NCBI GenBank assembly: GCA_016801885.1 | Contig: CM028902.1 | Location: forward strand, 24,348,580-24,412,579 | Length of the DNA stretch: 64,000 nucleotides | Direction: 5' to 3' | Source: Toxotes chatareus | Lineage: Eukaryota; Chordata; Actinopteri; Toxotidae | In this document: positions 36,111 to 64,000 of the stretch, one piece after another | How positions within the stretch are numbered: position 1 is the stretch's first letter | Layout: the number at the start of each line of letters is the position of its first letter | Notes under the pieces: model-generated | Told to the model about the DNA's origin: nothing | Databases searched by the model: none | The model's input: the letters and a program-made list of their open reading frames with translations, nothing else | Translations under genes and position numbers: made by a program

Positions 36111-38019
36111 TTCTGACGTTAGCGGAGCATACGACTGTGGTCCCGTAAATACTGTGGAAGAGGGCTGATCTGGGAACAGACTGAATACAGCAGGAGCCTG
36201 TTACTCAGCAGTCTGCAGCGTCCTGTAATCTGATTCCACATCTGTACCTGCCGCGCAGCTCGGAAGGGAGGCCGTTTTACCGTATTAAACCGAGTAAACA
36301 CGCAAATAAGGATTCCATTACTTTATCCCCTTTGGTATTGTCGAAGAGCTTTGACCAAAAACTACACTAATTTGTGTTCTGGAGAGTAACACACAACTTT
36401 AACATGGGTAAAAACTAATAATTAAATGTTATATGTAGAATGAAGCCTATTTAATACACTAATGGTTTGTTTAATACACTGTTTGTGCTATGTCCAATTT
36501 AAAACTAAAATTTGCAGGACCTGTGGTCCAGACTGTGAGGAGATGGACAATGCAGCAAAGCTGAAACTACAGGCATGATACCGATATTGATACACATATA
36601 AATTTACATCAATATCATTGATGTTTTTGATATATTTTTTTAATGTATATCTTTTTTTAATATATCTATTTTTGCCACCCACTTGCTTGTACACAATAGT
36701 AAGATGTTTATGTTTATTTATCTTTGTTCAGCATTGTTGTCTCTGGTTTTTGCTGTACGTCCATGTGGATTTTCCTGGACACTGTTATTGGTACTGCAGG
36801 TTAGTGCACTGAGGGCCAACAAGAAACCAGTCAAATTCCTTGTGTGCACAAATAAAATTGGCCTATAAATCTGATGTCAAATCAGAAACCGCAGTAAACA
36901 GGATCTTAAACTTGGCTATGGATAAAATTAGCCATACAGTCAGTCAGTCTCGTTTTGTAACATCTCTCCCTTGACATTGACCACAGGGAAGTTTGGTGAT
37001 ACATTCTGTTATGTACTCAGACTTGCCAACATGGTTTATAGCAGGGATCAGCTACAAGGTTCAACCATGGGCTAGTTTTTTTCAGCGCTGTTAGGCAGTC
37101 CAATGTTTTACAGGGACTCTGTATGTTTTCAGTATGGTTGAATGTAAATGTAATGTTATTGCTGGATGTACTTCCCCCTGCACTCTGAGGTGTGAGATGA
37201 TGAGGTGAATATGTATAGTCTCTTGGTGAATGCCTGACAGAATAAGGGTGATGGAGATGGTATGGTGCGAAACTTGTCTGCCATCTCTTTTATTTTTGGT
37301 GTCTTTCTTTTAATGGATCATACGTCTTGGTAGGAAGGAACTATTTACACCTGTTGATGGGTGTGTTTACACTTATATATTTGACAGTGAAACTTAATTA
37401 GGACATAGTTATATTTCCTTGAATCTGCTGCATCAGGAGTTTATCTGAAACGCATGCTTCTTAAACGTGGAGCATCTTTGAAAAAGAACCTGTGTCTCAT
37501 CTGTAATATGAAAAGCTCCCTGCATTACACCGGCAGCCTGTGGAGAGACTTATGTAAATGAATTACAGGTAAGAAGGATCAGAAAAATGATGGGGTTTCA
37601 AATGCATGCACGAAAGTGATGTAAATAGGTCACAGCTGCATTGCTAAACCTGGGTTAGCGCACACGTCCAAAAACAGCTGTGATAAGATCTTGTGAACAT
37701 CATGTTGATCACGCTGTCTCAACCACTTTGTGTGCAACTGATTTGCATAAGTGGAACTGAGCTCATGATAAACTAGTAATGTAGTTTACCCTGGAGGAGG
37801 CAGAAACCGATCTGACTTTGTGGCTGCTATTTTTTATTTTTACTCAAAATTCCACTTTCATTGGCAAAACCCTGAACTTTGGCTTTTAAAATGAAAAATA
37901 ATAAAATTAAACTAAAACTTCATACCACTAATGGTAGATGGGAAATATATGCTTCTTGTTTTTTTTCTAGGCTTAGGGTGAATCGACCCTTTATGAAAAT
38001 CTTAATCAAGTACCTGTTG
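36111..38019. other. Intergenic region between the anillin paralogue and the Tc1 relic
   Basis: AT-rich, no supported ORF, RNA gene or defined repeat. It presumably includes distal promoter sequence of the anillin paralogue on its left edge. Confidence 0.45.
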
Positions 38020-38723
38020 GATTTGAAAATCCAGAGTATAGAGAAGAGTATAACATTAAAATACTACAGTCACTAAACCTGGTTAATGAAGGTCTTAAAA
38101 CTAGATTTTGACTCTGCAGGTTCCCTTTTGTAGACAGGGCCTCAAGACCAAGTAATAAAGCAGGACATGCTGTAGTGTTGTAGTGCTGACAGTGTCTTGC
38201 TTTGCCTGTTTGATAATCCAGTCTCGATTTATCTGTCTTTGCTACAGATAAAATGGTGTGTTGGTGTCCTCCCTCACTGGTCTCCAGTTTGGGAGGACGT
38301 CCTGCTCTAGGCAGATTTACACATGTGCCATTTTCCTTCCATTTCTTAATGATGGATTTAACCGAACTCCAGGGGATGTTCAGTGACTTGGAAATTTTTT
38401 TTGTTCTCTGATTTATACTTTTCAATAACCTTTTCTCAGAGTTGCTTGGAGTCTTCTTTTGTCTTCATGGTGTAATTGTCGCCAGGAAAACTGACTGGAC
38501 CTTCCACACACAGGTGTCTGTATACTACAGTTCATTATTGTGAGACTACTGGCACCAACTGCCTGGACCGCTGTTGATTTTTTAAAAAACTAATTGACAT
38601 TACTTTGCAGAAATCTGTTTTCACTTTGACATTTAAGATTTAGGTTTTTTTGTAAACTCTTGTCAAAAAAAAAGTCAAATAATTTTGACCATGATTCATA
38701 GAAATCTTTTTGTAGGCACTGTA
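38020..38723 (-). mobile_element. Truncated Tc1-like transposon, 5' half
   Basis: Read on the minus strand, the end near 38721 (CAGTGCCTACAAAAAG next to TA) looks like a Tc1 terminal repeat. The transposase start MKTKEDSKQL lies at 38468. After a frameshift the DNA-binding region follows (INQRTKKISKSLNIPWSSV, IIKKWKENGT, NLPRAGRPPKLE). The catalytic DDE part is absent or unrecognisable and stops interrupt the frame. The left boundary is approximate. Confidence 0.75.
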
Positions 38724-39273
38724 ACCTGGTCAGATGCAGTAAAGGTGATGAAATGAACAAAGCCACCGTCCATTCTCTGGCATCCATTAATAAAATGTGA
38801 CGAGCGGCATATATTGTGTGTGTCTGTGTGCATTTGGGTTGTGAGGCAATTAAATTGCCAACATCTGCTAACGGCTAATTTAATGAGACAACAAAGAGTC
38901 CCTCAAACCTGAGTATCATCTAAATAAAATGTGTGTGCATGCTGTTGTACTGCGCTGAAAACTGCTAAAAGTGAATAAGGAACTTGACTGCTCAAGACAT
39001 TTCCCCCAACTAAATATAAACCAAGACATAGAAATAAACGATGAGCAAATTCTTCCATCGTCTGTGGTACAAGAGATGATAAAATCTGCATAAAACTGTG
39101 GACTGACTGCTTACTGTAACCTCCCTCCCCTACCTACACACACCCTCAGCTGAAGAGATCTTTGGGGTGGAAAGCAGAGGAGGTGTGGGGGAATTCTGGC
39201 CTCGAGTTCTGTTTTAGGATTCAATTTGAAATGGAGAGGCTGACATCACGTTCTGGTTTCACAATGGACAGGA
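38724..39273. other. Upstream region of the chemokine gene
   Basis: Unique sequence. GGGGAATTCT at 39188-39197 matches nine of ten positions of the NF-kB consensus, a common feature of chemokine promoters. This is one short match, not proof. Confidence 0.35.
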
Positions 39274-39280
39274 TTTAAAA
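39274..39280 (+). promoter_or_regulatory. TATA-like box of the chemokine gene
   Basis: TTTAAAA about 105 bases before the ATG, which would leave a 5' UTR of about 75 bases, usual for small chemokine genes. Confidence 0.45.
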
Positions 39281-39379
39281 ATCAGGGCTAAGAGTCGATC
39301 GCAGCAAAGGAGGAGAAAGTTCAAAGACATCATCATCAGCATCACCATCCTCATCGTCATCTTTTCAACTGAGAGCATC

Positions 39380-39851
39380 ATGAAGACTCTTTGCTTCACT
39401 CTGGGGCTGGTGCTGCTCACCGTCTGCTGCTGCAATGCCATACGTGAGTGAGCTCTGTCTGTTGCTTTATCATCTTCACAGTTTCCTCAGAGACGTGTTT
39501 GTATTGACTTTTTATCCATTTACCTTCCTGACAGCTGTAGCAATGAATGACATCAAACCTATACGCTGCTGCTACAGATTTTCTGCACGCAATTTACCAT
39601 TAAAGCTTGTGTCTGACATAACCAAGACCCGCAGCTCCTGTGCGAGGCCGGCATTCATGTAAGTCTGTGCTTCATTTTCGTGCTGTTTTTTTTTTTCCTT
39701 CTTATAACTGCCACTGAACAGAAGAATTGACAGACTTGTCTTCTTTTGCAGAGTCCACACTGTCAGAGGAAAACAAATCTGCTACAGTGAGACTTTCCAG
39801 TGGGCTGTGGACGTCTACAAACAGCTCCGTAAAGCTCAAGGCAGCGGTTAG
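39380..39851 (+). CDS. CC chemokine (CCL family)
   Basis: Small secreted chemoattractant acting on leukocyte G-protein-coupled receptors. Three exons (39380-39443, 39535-39658, 39752-39851) encode 95 residues with the phases usual for CC chemokines. Residues 1-20 form a signal peptide (MKTLCFTLGLVLLTVCCCNA). The mature part has the adjacent cysteines at 33-34, then C57 and C73, the normal four-cysteine pattern, and the usual tryptophan of the C-terminal helix (QWAVDVYKQLRK). The 5' end of exon 1 lies in an unambiguous ATG context with a TATA-like box upstream. Human CCL22 and CCL17 lie beside CIAPIN1, so this gene may be part of that ancestral cluster. One-to-one orthology cannot be claimed from sequence alone. 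Confidence 0.93.
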
Positions 39852-39934
39852 CACTGAGAACAAGTTGTTCTGTAATACTTTATTATACAAATGTTTGCAG
39901 GCTTGAAGGCATAAGTATTACATCTTTGTATTTA

Positions 39935-39940
39935 AATAAA
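39935..39940 (+). terminator. Chemokine polyadenylation signal
   Basis: AATAAA 84 bases after the chemokine stop codon, followed by a GT/T-rich stretch. Confidence 0.7.
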
Positions 39941-42060
39941 ATGTTTGCTGTAATGGACTACATTGGTGGCTTTGTTTTCTGAGTACAGTATGCAATGACT
40001 AACAGTTTAGGACGAGGAGATGTATTGAATCTCAGGTTTATGAATGAGCACAGACCGGATAACCATGGGAATTAATTTCACCCAAACGATCGCTGACTCA
40101 GTAACAGAAATCAGTATCTATCAAAAGTTAGCAAACGTTAGCTAACATTTGTGAGCAGGACTGCTCATATCAGACAGAGTGAGGCTGTAGCAGCAAAGTC
40201 CTGTGGAGCTTTGTCAGAAAGTGGACAAGCTGTCGACGTAAACGTTTGTTTGAAAACATGTTCTACTTGTACAAATGTGTCAGGTCCAACCTACAAATGC
40301 AGCAGAGTTAAAGACATGGAGTATTATCTCACTCGTAAAGATGTACCTTCAAACACACCTTTGTGATTATGATATTGAGGTTTTAGCATTTGCAAACCTG
40401 AACTTCATACTGTTGATCTCACGCTGTCCTGATAGCATCAGGCTGCCTGTCTGTGGTGCAGCATGCAAATTCTTCTCAAACAGTGTGTCAGGTGTTAGAA
40501 TCTCACTCAGCTCATTGCTCCGTCTTGAAAATGACTCGAGCAGATTTAAGTAGAGATAAGGACTGTTTTCTACTCACATGGGCTCAGTGCCTCAGATCGA
40601 GGGCCCCAAACACACAACAGTCAACAGACTGTCGATGCAGCCACGTCTGCCACAGACACCTCCACAGCATTCAAGAATGAATCAGTGCAACAGTTACATC
40701 TTTGTTCACTTCTTCATCAGCATCTTTGTCCCTGGAGGAATCGTGCCGCTCCACCTTACCTGCTGAGAGCTACCTGACACTCGGCTTCTGATTTCGCTCT
40801 GCTGTGAAAAGCTCTTGGCCTTTCTAAACCGTCACCAGCTGGTTTACGTTCTCTCCGTCTAAAGTCACACGGTCTGAAACAACAGGAGAGGATCAGCATG
40901 GGAAGAGGAGGTAGACAGGAAGTATGAGGACTGAACAAAACCACGACAGGATCCTGGTTAACTGTTGAGTAACCATAACTTGTTACTCGAACTGATCTGA
41001 TCTCTAATGCAAAGATAAATTTGAATGTAAAGATCACTACTCACTGTTTACTGCTCTGCTGCCATGTGCAGGTCTGACAGTCTATTCTCTGGATCTGATT
41101 GGAGAAAAGTGTTGTGTTGTGTTGACTTCTCAGCAAACAGACTGTGTGAAGTTTTGTTCCAGTATTTCTTTTTAGCATATTGTTACCTGAAGTGTAAAAA
41201 CACTGTAAAAAGTGTTTTCTTTGAACTCAACTTGATGTTGAAACAGTTTTCCTGTGAAACCTGTATACTGTTTCAGCAGAGATCCGTAAAACAGGAGGCA
41301 AATTTAACTGGAACTTAAGGCAAAAATTATTTAATTAATTACTATTCATTATTAACAGTCTATGATTTTTTTTAGTAGTGTTACAGTTTCAGGATTATAA
41401 TTCTGCCTGAAAGTCTAACACAAGTCACACTGACAGTGAAAACAAACACTATCACACACTCGTTTGATGACAAACGACTGTTACCTTACACGCTTAGAAC
41501 ATGTCACTGTGAACAGGTATGGAACACTGAATGATCCCTGTCTAACGCTGCTGTGTCTCTACCTCACTGTGCTGACACCACAGCTGCTCATCCACAAACA
41601 CCTGACTGATAACCTGCACACAAAATAGGTGTTGCTGTGGGAGCGATAGGCCCAAAACAAAGGTCGAGTACTAAACCTGGCTCTGCTGCAGTGCTGTTTA
41701 TCTGTGTGTTAGCAGGCATGTAGGCCATGAATTCTGATTCTGCATCAAACTTTATTTAAAAAAAAAAAGAAAAAAGAAAAAACAGCCTGATTGGTTGGTC
41801 AGAGTGTTAAATGTTCTCAGGGTGAAAAACATTTTGTCCCTTTTGAGTCAGCACCCACTGATCTTAATTTCTAATGTAAGAACGCACAGGAAGAGTTTCT
41901 CAGAACAGTACTGTGTAATGCAGAAGACCTTCTGCTTCTTGTTGGTGGACAACTGCACTTCAAAAAAAAAAAAAGTACCCTGATTAGAACAAAAGATTCA
42001 TTTCTTACCATGGTTTCATGTCAGTGTGTTATTAAAGAGAGCACTTACACACATTGGGAG
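39941..42060. other. Intergenic region between chemokine and septin-7
   Basis: No second chemokine or other gene could be found here. There is an A-rich run at 41756-41782 and several unremarkable short ORFs. Confidence 0.45.
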
Positions 42061-44217
42061 TTAAAGCATATCCTTGTCAACTTTAATATTAACCATGTAC
42101 AGTTAGAGACAGAACATATGATAAAATAAAGAAGAGAAGCAGATATATATATATATATAAAAAAGAAAATCTTACAAAAAAAATCCACCTAAACTTAAAT
42201 CTATCTTAAGTGGGTGTTACTGGGAGGGTGAGTGGTTTACAAGAATTTAAAAGAAAAAAAAATCACTTTATTTAACTTGTAGGACAAAAGAATTGCTTTT
42301 CTCTGGACTTGAAGAGAAACTCTAGCATAATGGAGCAGTCCTGAGATGGGTACTCATTGGCATAGGTGTGTAGAGTATTGGGGTGTGTGTGTGTGTGTGT
42401 GTGTATATGAATGTATGGAAATGTATTCATGGACTCTTGAGAAGAGTTTTACGTAACAGGTTCTGTTCTGTTGTTATTCCTGGAAGAAAATATTCTGAAA
42501 TAATAATAATAATAAAAAACACACACAAGAAAAAAAGGCCACTGAGCAGCCTCCAGTATATACACAATATATGCATTTCCATCATAAACAAATCCAAACA
42601 GGCAGTATTTAATGTGCTGAAGGTCTAAGCTTTGTCCCTTTAGCATTTTGCTTTAAATGCAGGCAGTCTGAAAAAACTATACTAAAATAACAGATTCATC
42701 TATGAGTTATTCAAGAAAACTACAAGGGAAGGAGTCATTCTTCAACTCTGCATATAGCATTATTAATATCATCATCATCATATGAAAATAAAACATGACA
42801 GCTCTGGGGAAGGTGTGTTAAAGGTTTCAATGTGTCACTGCTTTGACTGTGAACTGGCCCAGACCCGGACTTCACGTCAGGGACAATGTTTTGTTGGATT
42901 CGTGCAGATTATTCTAAAGAAGTCAAACGTCTCTGAGCAGATTTCACTCTGGGGAATCCAGGGAGAGAGAAAGGAATATTTCAGCTTTTACCCAAAGTGA
43001 AAATCTCACAAAAATCATGGGACATCAGGGTTCAGGTCTACGACAACAGCCATCACTTGCATCACAATATAAAACATCTCTGTAATCACTGTAACCTGTG
43101 AAGTTGTAGACACCAATGAGGCTTTTGCATAATATCATCTATTCAAATAGGAAACACACACTGCAACGATGGTATTCTGGCTGCTGTTAGCTCCTTTCTT
43201 CTGTCTCTGTGCTTCAGATCAGACATCACATTTCATAACACACACCTGCCTCTGCGCTGCACATCTGTCTAAAGGCCCAGTCACACCAGCATTTCTAAAT
43301 ATCTAGCAAAGAGAACAAACTGCTCCACAAACTGGAAAATGGTCTTTAGACAAATATGAGACAGGAGTCGATGGTACCAATGAGTTCCATTATCAAACTT
43401 CTTGTTTTATTCACATGTAGCTTTTGTACCATCCGCTAAGCTAACGAGTTTGCTAACTAACACTCGACAAGCTTCTCCAGAGTTTGTTTTCCCATCTTTG
43501 TTAACTCTTCAGTAAAAGAAATGATGTACATCCCGAGAGTGAAATGTGAGGGGAAAGTAAAGAAAATATAAAGACCTTCGACAAACTAATGTGACTGAGG
43601 AGAGCTAGCATGTTCCCACCTGGCTAGCGTGTTAGCAGCTCAGATCACTGAATTAGCAGTTCACTTCCTGGTCCTATGAGACACCCAGGTTTCATTTGGC
43701 TTTGCCACTTTTTGGTGTGACTGGGCCTTAACTCCTCCACAGCTGCCACCTGATTCACGTACCTTCGCTCACATACACTCTCCCTTCTCCGAACACACGC
43801 TCCAGCAGGTCCTCACGACTGAGAGTCTCAGTGTGTGTACACTTGTGTTACATTTTTGAGAAGAATGAAAAAAAAAGAGCAAAGAGGAAGGAGACAGTAC
43901 GTCTGCATATCTACGAATATCTAGAGAACGTACGACTACTACATGTGTACAAATGGCTATGCATGGTCCCTGCCATATATTTACTCAGCACTGTAAGCTC
44001 AGAGGAACTCGGGCTTCTCCTCTTTGTCAGGAGATAGGAAAATAGACTTTCACAGACACATGCATTCTTCAAGAAAATGAAAAAGTCTCAATAAACACAG
44101 TAAAAACCCTGCAGAGAGACGAGCACGTGGGCTGCTGTGGGCGTCTGCATGTGTGTAACGTGATGAATGTTAAATGTAACACAGAGGAATGTTATGGAAT
44201 GTGTTGAGTGTAATATC

Positions 44218-44249
<32 letters not shown>

Positions 44250-44341
44250 CGCGCTCTGGGGGCCACAGTAGGTGTGAGCTTTAGAGAGGATGAAGGAAGA
44301 ATGAGTTTGTGTAAAACTGAAGGAACAGGTTGTGTCTCTCT
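42061..44341 (-). other. septin7: Probable long septin-7 3' UTR
   Basis: Sequence beyond the septin-7 stop codon, AT-rich, with (GT)n runs at about 42383-42404 and 44217-44249. TTTATT (minus-strand AATAAA) occurs near 42268. The end of the transcript is not determined, and a MITE lies within. Confidence 0.35.
43272..43729. mobile_element. 458-bp MITE with perfect 17-bp terminal inverted repeats
   Basis: Arms AAGGCCCAGTCACACCA at 43272-43288 and its exact reverse complement at 43713-43729. There is no coding capacity. The terminal sequence resembles hAT-type fish MITEs from memory, but no clear 8-bp target duplication is visible. It is probably carried in the septin-7 3' UTR. Confidence 0.7.
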
Positions 44342-60365
<16,024 letters not shown>

Positions 60366-60602
60366 CTGAGGAGGACACAGACACACGTTTAACTACATTA
60401 AATGTGTGTGTGTGTAAGTTAGAGTGAATGGGAAAACTGTCTCAGGCTTGTGTATTCCTATATGTATATGTGTGTGTGAGATTCTATTTATTAATAATAA
60501 AACTACAGTCTGCCGGCCACATGATGTGTGCATCCATACTCTTGGTGAACTGCAAGTACATACATGCATTAAAACCAGCCACAAAAGCATGTGCGTGCAC
60601 TG

Positions 60603-60634
<32 letters not shown>

Positions 60635-63039
60635 GCCTGGAGGGACAGGGCTGCAGCACAGAAAATAAGGCAGATTCATTGTCTGAGAGGGAAAAGGTCA
60701 GGAGCTCGTCTGCCAGCAAGAAAAGCTTTTCAGATAGAGGGAATAAAACTTTTCCTCTCCACCTCCTGCTCACTTTCTTCCTCGCCATCCTCATTCATCC
60801 ACTCTTCCTCCGTCCTTCACGTATAAATCTTCCTGTTTCTCTTCCTACTCTGCCAACTTTCCATTCCCTGCTCCTCCCTCTGATGTTAAGGGCACAGCAG
60901 CCACACAAAGAAAAACTAAACAAAACAAAACACACAGTTAACATTTACTCGACAAAGAGCACAGCCACTGCACACATACACATCACATACGCTCACACAC
61001 ACACTCACACACACACACACACTCTCACACACACACACACACACACACACACAATGCTGTGATTAATGGCTGAGCATCTGGCTCGTGTCTCATGAAAAGG
61101 CAGTGGTGGAGTGTTTGGTTGGAGGAAAGGAGGGCTGCTTGTCCTAGCAAGACCTCTACGCCTCTCTAAGCCACTACCCTGACAATCTGTGACCAAACAC
61201 CAACCCTGCGTGGGTTTTCAGAAGACAAATGTTAAAGTGGCAGATAATCAGAGCTGAACGTGTCTCCCATGTTAAATTTATAACTACTGGACCTGGAAGA
61301 TTGATGGTTTTCCGGTAACACAGCAGACAGAGAGCAGAACAGGACAAATTGTGTGTATGACACCACCCAAACCTGATTATTACAGAGCCTGAGCACTGAT
61401 GGATGGTCTTCCAGGTACAGAGACGATGTCACTGTGTAAACGCCTGGAACCGACTGAGTCTCTAATGGACGTAATGTTAGCCAGAGACCGCTGAATAACC
61501 ATATGGCAATATTTCAGTGATTTAACCGCAGCCAACGAGCTCCCACTTAGTGTTTTCAGTTTTTAAAATAAAAAGATCTGATTCTGTGGGTTTCTATTGT
61601 TTCCTTTGCAGTATTGAAACGCACTGAGCTGTGGACCCAAAAGACAAACTGTGGACGACTACACCTCTAATGACTGATCTGTTGATTGTAATCGGTCACA
61701 GAGTTCCCAGAATCTGAAGTGTTTCCAAACGTTTGGCATTTTTTGATAAAATAACTAAAGTATGTGAGAGTATATAAAGTATACTTGTTATGGTAACAGG
61801 CAGACACAAGGAATCAGCGTCCATGTGCAGCCTGAAAACAGGAAGCTGAAGGTTTTCCATTTTAAAAAATGATCATCAGATGTTTCTCCAGTAATTCTAC
61901 ATCGATGAGCGATTTTCCAGACGTCCGACAGCTGATGACCGATGTCCCACGGGCTCAGCTGTTTTCTTTTTTACTGTTAGCTTGAAGTAAAATGGCAATT
62001 CAAAGAAACACACACAAAAAAAAAAAAAAACAAAAAAAAGAGTTAAAACAAGGATCAGTCAGTTTTGCTTGAGCAATATTTCACTGTTAAATTCAAACAC
62101 TGATTCTCTTTCTCACCCCCATCAGATCAGCCACCTGCCGGGGCTGAACATCTGCAGGGAGGACAGATTCATTCCACAGGACATGTGGACGTGGTGGGAC
62201 ATCCTGCTGGACTCCACAGTCTTTACCCCCTCTTAACCCCTCGGCCTGTCCCCAGTTTGTGTTTGCTCAGTTCTGGATGATTCTCTGTCCCTGTGTGATT
62301 TATGAACACACTCTGACTCTGCGTCTCCTGCAGCCTCTAAGGCTGGACAATGGATTCACCCGACAGATGGACTGCTTGGACGTCAAGCACACACACGCAC
62401 GCACACACACACACACACACACACAGGCCTTTTCATGATGAAATAGCACAGATGTATGAAAAGTTGAGTAAACTGCTCCCAGCTGAGAAAAGAGTTTATG
62501 TAAATGTGGGGGGGAGGGGCTAAGAGTGTGTGTGTATGTCTCTGCTGAACTATGTCTGCTCCTCCCTGTTAGCTTTGCAGTGTTGGTGGGTAAGTGTTAC
62601 TACTGATGCTAACCTGACAAAACAAACAGCAGGAAATGAAATGAAACCAACCCAACAATGACCCCACTCGCACACGGGCAGCAGCTTCATCCTCCACCTG
62701 ATGGATGGATGGATGGTCGACCCTTCCAGCTCAGCCCCCAGGGTTGCTCTTCTTCTTCTTCCCCTCTCGCTCAGGGAGGAACCATACGAACCAAATGAAT
62801 TTTGGTGTGGATCTGGTTTAAAGGGATCCAGGTTTTTTTTTTCACTAATCACTTTCCATTTTTCAACCCTTTCCTCAGGTTTGGGCACCGGGAGCTAAAG
62901 GCTCTCACTGATGTGTCTTTTAACACAGGATGGCCATAGATGGTGCAACACATACCAGCAACACAAGACTGAATATGTTACTGATTGGCCCAGTGGGAGA
63001 GTTGCATCTCATTATTTATGAGGCATGATAAGGAGGCAA
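60366..63039 (-). other. septin7: Septin-7 5' intron sequence
   Basis: Non-coding sequence upstream of the P-loop exon. Holds CA arrays at 60608-60634, 60999-61053 and 62396-62424. No exon with the conserved septin-7 N-terminal region is visible. Confidence 0.5.
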
Positions 63040-63365
63040 GTTAAGCGTGCGGCTTTGGACTTTGGACCGCCTGGAGATCGGAGGGTTGCCAGTTCAATTC
63101 CTCAACCAAGCACAAAGGATACGCACAACGGATATGGGTGGTGGTGAAGGAGACGTGCCACCCCGCCTCTGCGACCATGGCCGTGGTGCCCCTGAGCAAG
63201 GCACCGATCTACCCCAGCTCCCCGGGAGCCTCACTAGGCAGCCCCCTGCCCCAGCGTCTGGAGTGCATGTGCATGCTTCTGTGTGTTTCGTTCACTTGGT
63301 GTGGGTACAATGCAGAGAGTAATTTCACCAGCTTGAGGGATTAATAAAGTATAAAAACTTAAACT
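63040..63365 (+). mobile_element. tRNA-derived SINE
   Basis: The 5' part has a B-box-like word (GTTGCCAGTTCAATTCCTC). It is followed by the fish SINE body CCTGAGCAAGGCACCGATC, CTCCCCGGGAGCCTCACTAG and CAGCCCCCTGCCCC. The 3' end GTAATTTCACCAGCTTGAGG then AATAAAGTATAAAA closes it, with an A-rich tail. It shares the GAGCAAGGC core with the relic near 9.4 kb. Boundaries are approximate. Confidence 0.7.
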
Positions 63366-64000
63366 TAAATCAAATCACTACAATCTAACTGATACTAAAA
63401 AAGAGCCACAGACGCCATCACACTGCTGCTACATCTATTCTCTCATCTCATTCCAGTTTTTCTAAAGCTGAGATTCAGTGTCAGCCAGTTTGTCCTCACT
63501 TTGATGGACGTTTCAGTCAGACTGCATTAAGCTTCCACCGTACTGACTGGAAGCTAAGAGTGTAATGCTGCTTGAATGAAATGGAACAATGTGAAAACCA
63601 GGCTTTGGCAGCTGAACTGGGGAAGACTGGCTCCCAGGTGTTTAACACCTTTGGTGTCGCAATGTTGTGTATTTATTCTCAACTTCCTCCTGCAGAGGAT
63701 CTGTTGACCGCTCTGATGCTGAAGCTGATGCTCTCAGCTCCGGTGTCCAGCTGAGAGAAACGTACAGGAGTACGGTGAGTGGGGGCTCCGGTCATTTATT
63801 CACTACGGACGGCCCACCGTTCTACCCGGAGCCTGACTGGTTTGTTGATGCTTACCTGCTGTTGTGCAGGAGCATATTACCAGATTAATGTACATGTTGA
63901 AAACCAACAGTTACACAAACTGGACTGTGAGGGACAGAAAAACAAACATACAAACGGTCAAAGTGGGTTTCCCATGGGATTCCTCACATTCCTCCCTCTC
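63366..64000. other. Right edge, no gene recognised
   Basis: Unique sequence with short open frames (63572-63888) that carry no family motif. It is probably still upstream intron or 5' flank of septin-7. Confidence 0.4.

Noticed and set aside
40151..40700. Second chemokine after the first
   Set aside because: Cysteine-rich short frames lack a signal peptide, the CC motif in context and any exon pattern.
62550..62888. Minus-strand ORF with NLDPFKPDPHQNSFGSYG as a septin-7 upstream exon
   Set aside because: It does not resemble the conserved septin-7 N-terminal region and has no phase-compatible donor that I could find.

Overview
This window comes from a vertebrate nuclear genome, almost certainly a ray-finned (teleost) fish. 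All genes are split by GT-AG introns. The proteins are vertebrate families, the introns are short, (CA)n tracts are abundant, and there are fish-style Tc1, hAT-like MITE, SINE and LINE relics. I recognise six protein-coding genes. I rebuilt their exons by following splice sites and reading-frame phase by eye.

Layout. 1-2.6 kb: the 3' part of ciapin1 (anamorsin, + strand), facing prmt7 (3.2-7.5 kb, - strand) tail to tail. 7.6-9.6 kb: the prmt7 promoter, a 110-bp MITE and a SINE relic. 9.6-15.1 kb: exoc3l1 (- strand). 15.2-23.2 kb: mostly non-coding, with a TTAA-flanked MITE-like element, a perfect inverted repeat, one possible orphan exon and a common fish repeat. 23.25-35.3 kb: a complete anillin paralogue of 1,285 codons (- strand), with its non-coding first exon near 36 kb. 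38-38.7 kb: a Tc1 relic. 39.4-39.9 kb: a three-exon CC chemokine (+ strand). 44.3-60.4 kb: septin-7 (- strand) with its first exons beyond the right edge, long introns, a ~730-bp (CA)n tract and a LINE relic. 60.4-64 kb: septin-7 upstream intron sequence with a tRNA-type SINE.

How the genes relate. CIAPIN1, CC chemokines (CCL17/CCL22), PRMT7 and EXOC3L1 lie on human 16q13-q22, while ANLN and SEPT7 lie together on human 7p14. The window therefore joins a 16q-type block to a 7p-type pair. This may be a whole-genome-duplication copy of the anillin-septin pair that mammals lost. Anillin and septin-7 are direct partners in the cytokinetic ring and sit here side by side on one strand, with only the chemokine between them. 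The others act in cytosolic Fe-S assembly (CIAPIN1), arginine monomethylation (PRMT7) and exocyst-type tethering (EXOC3L1). No operon-like or clearly unknown system was found. The less usual points are an orphan candidate exon, a stop-free intron, splice donors built from microsatellites, a coding-like short intron and several unnamed MITEs.
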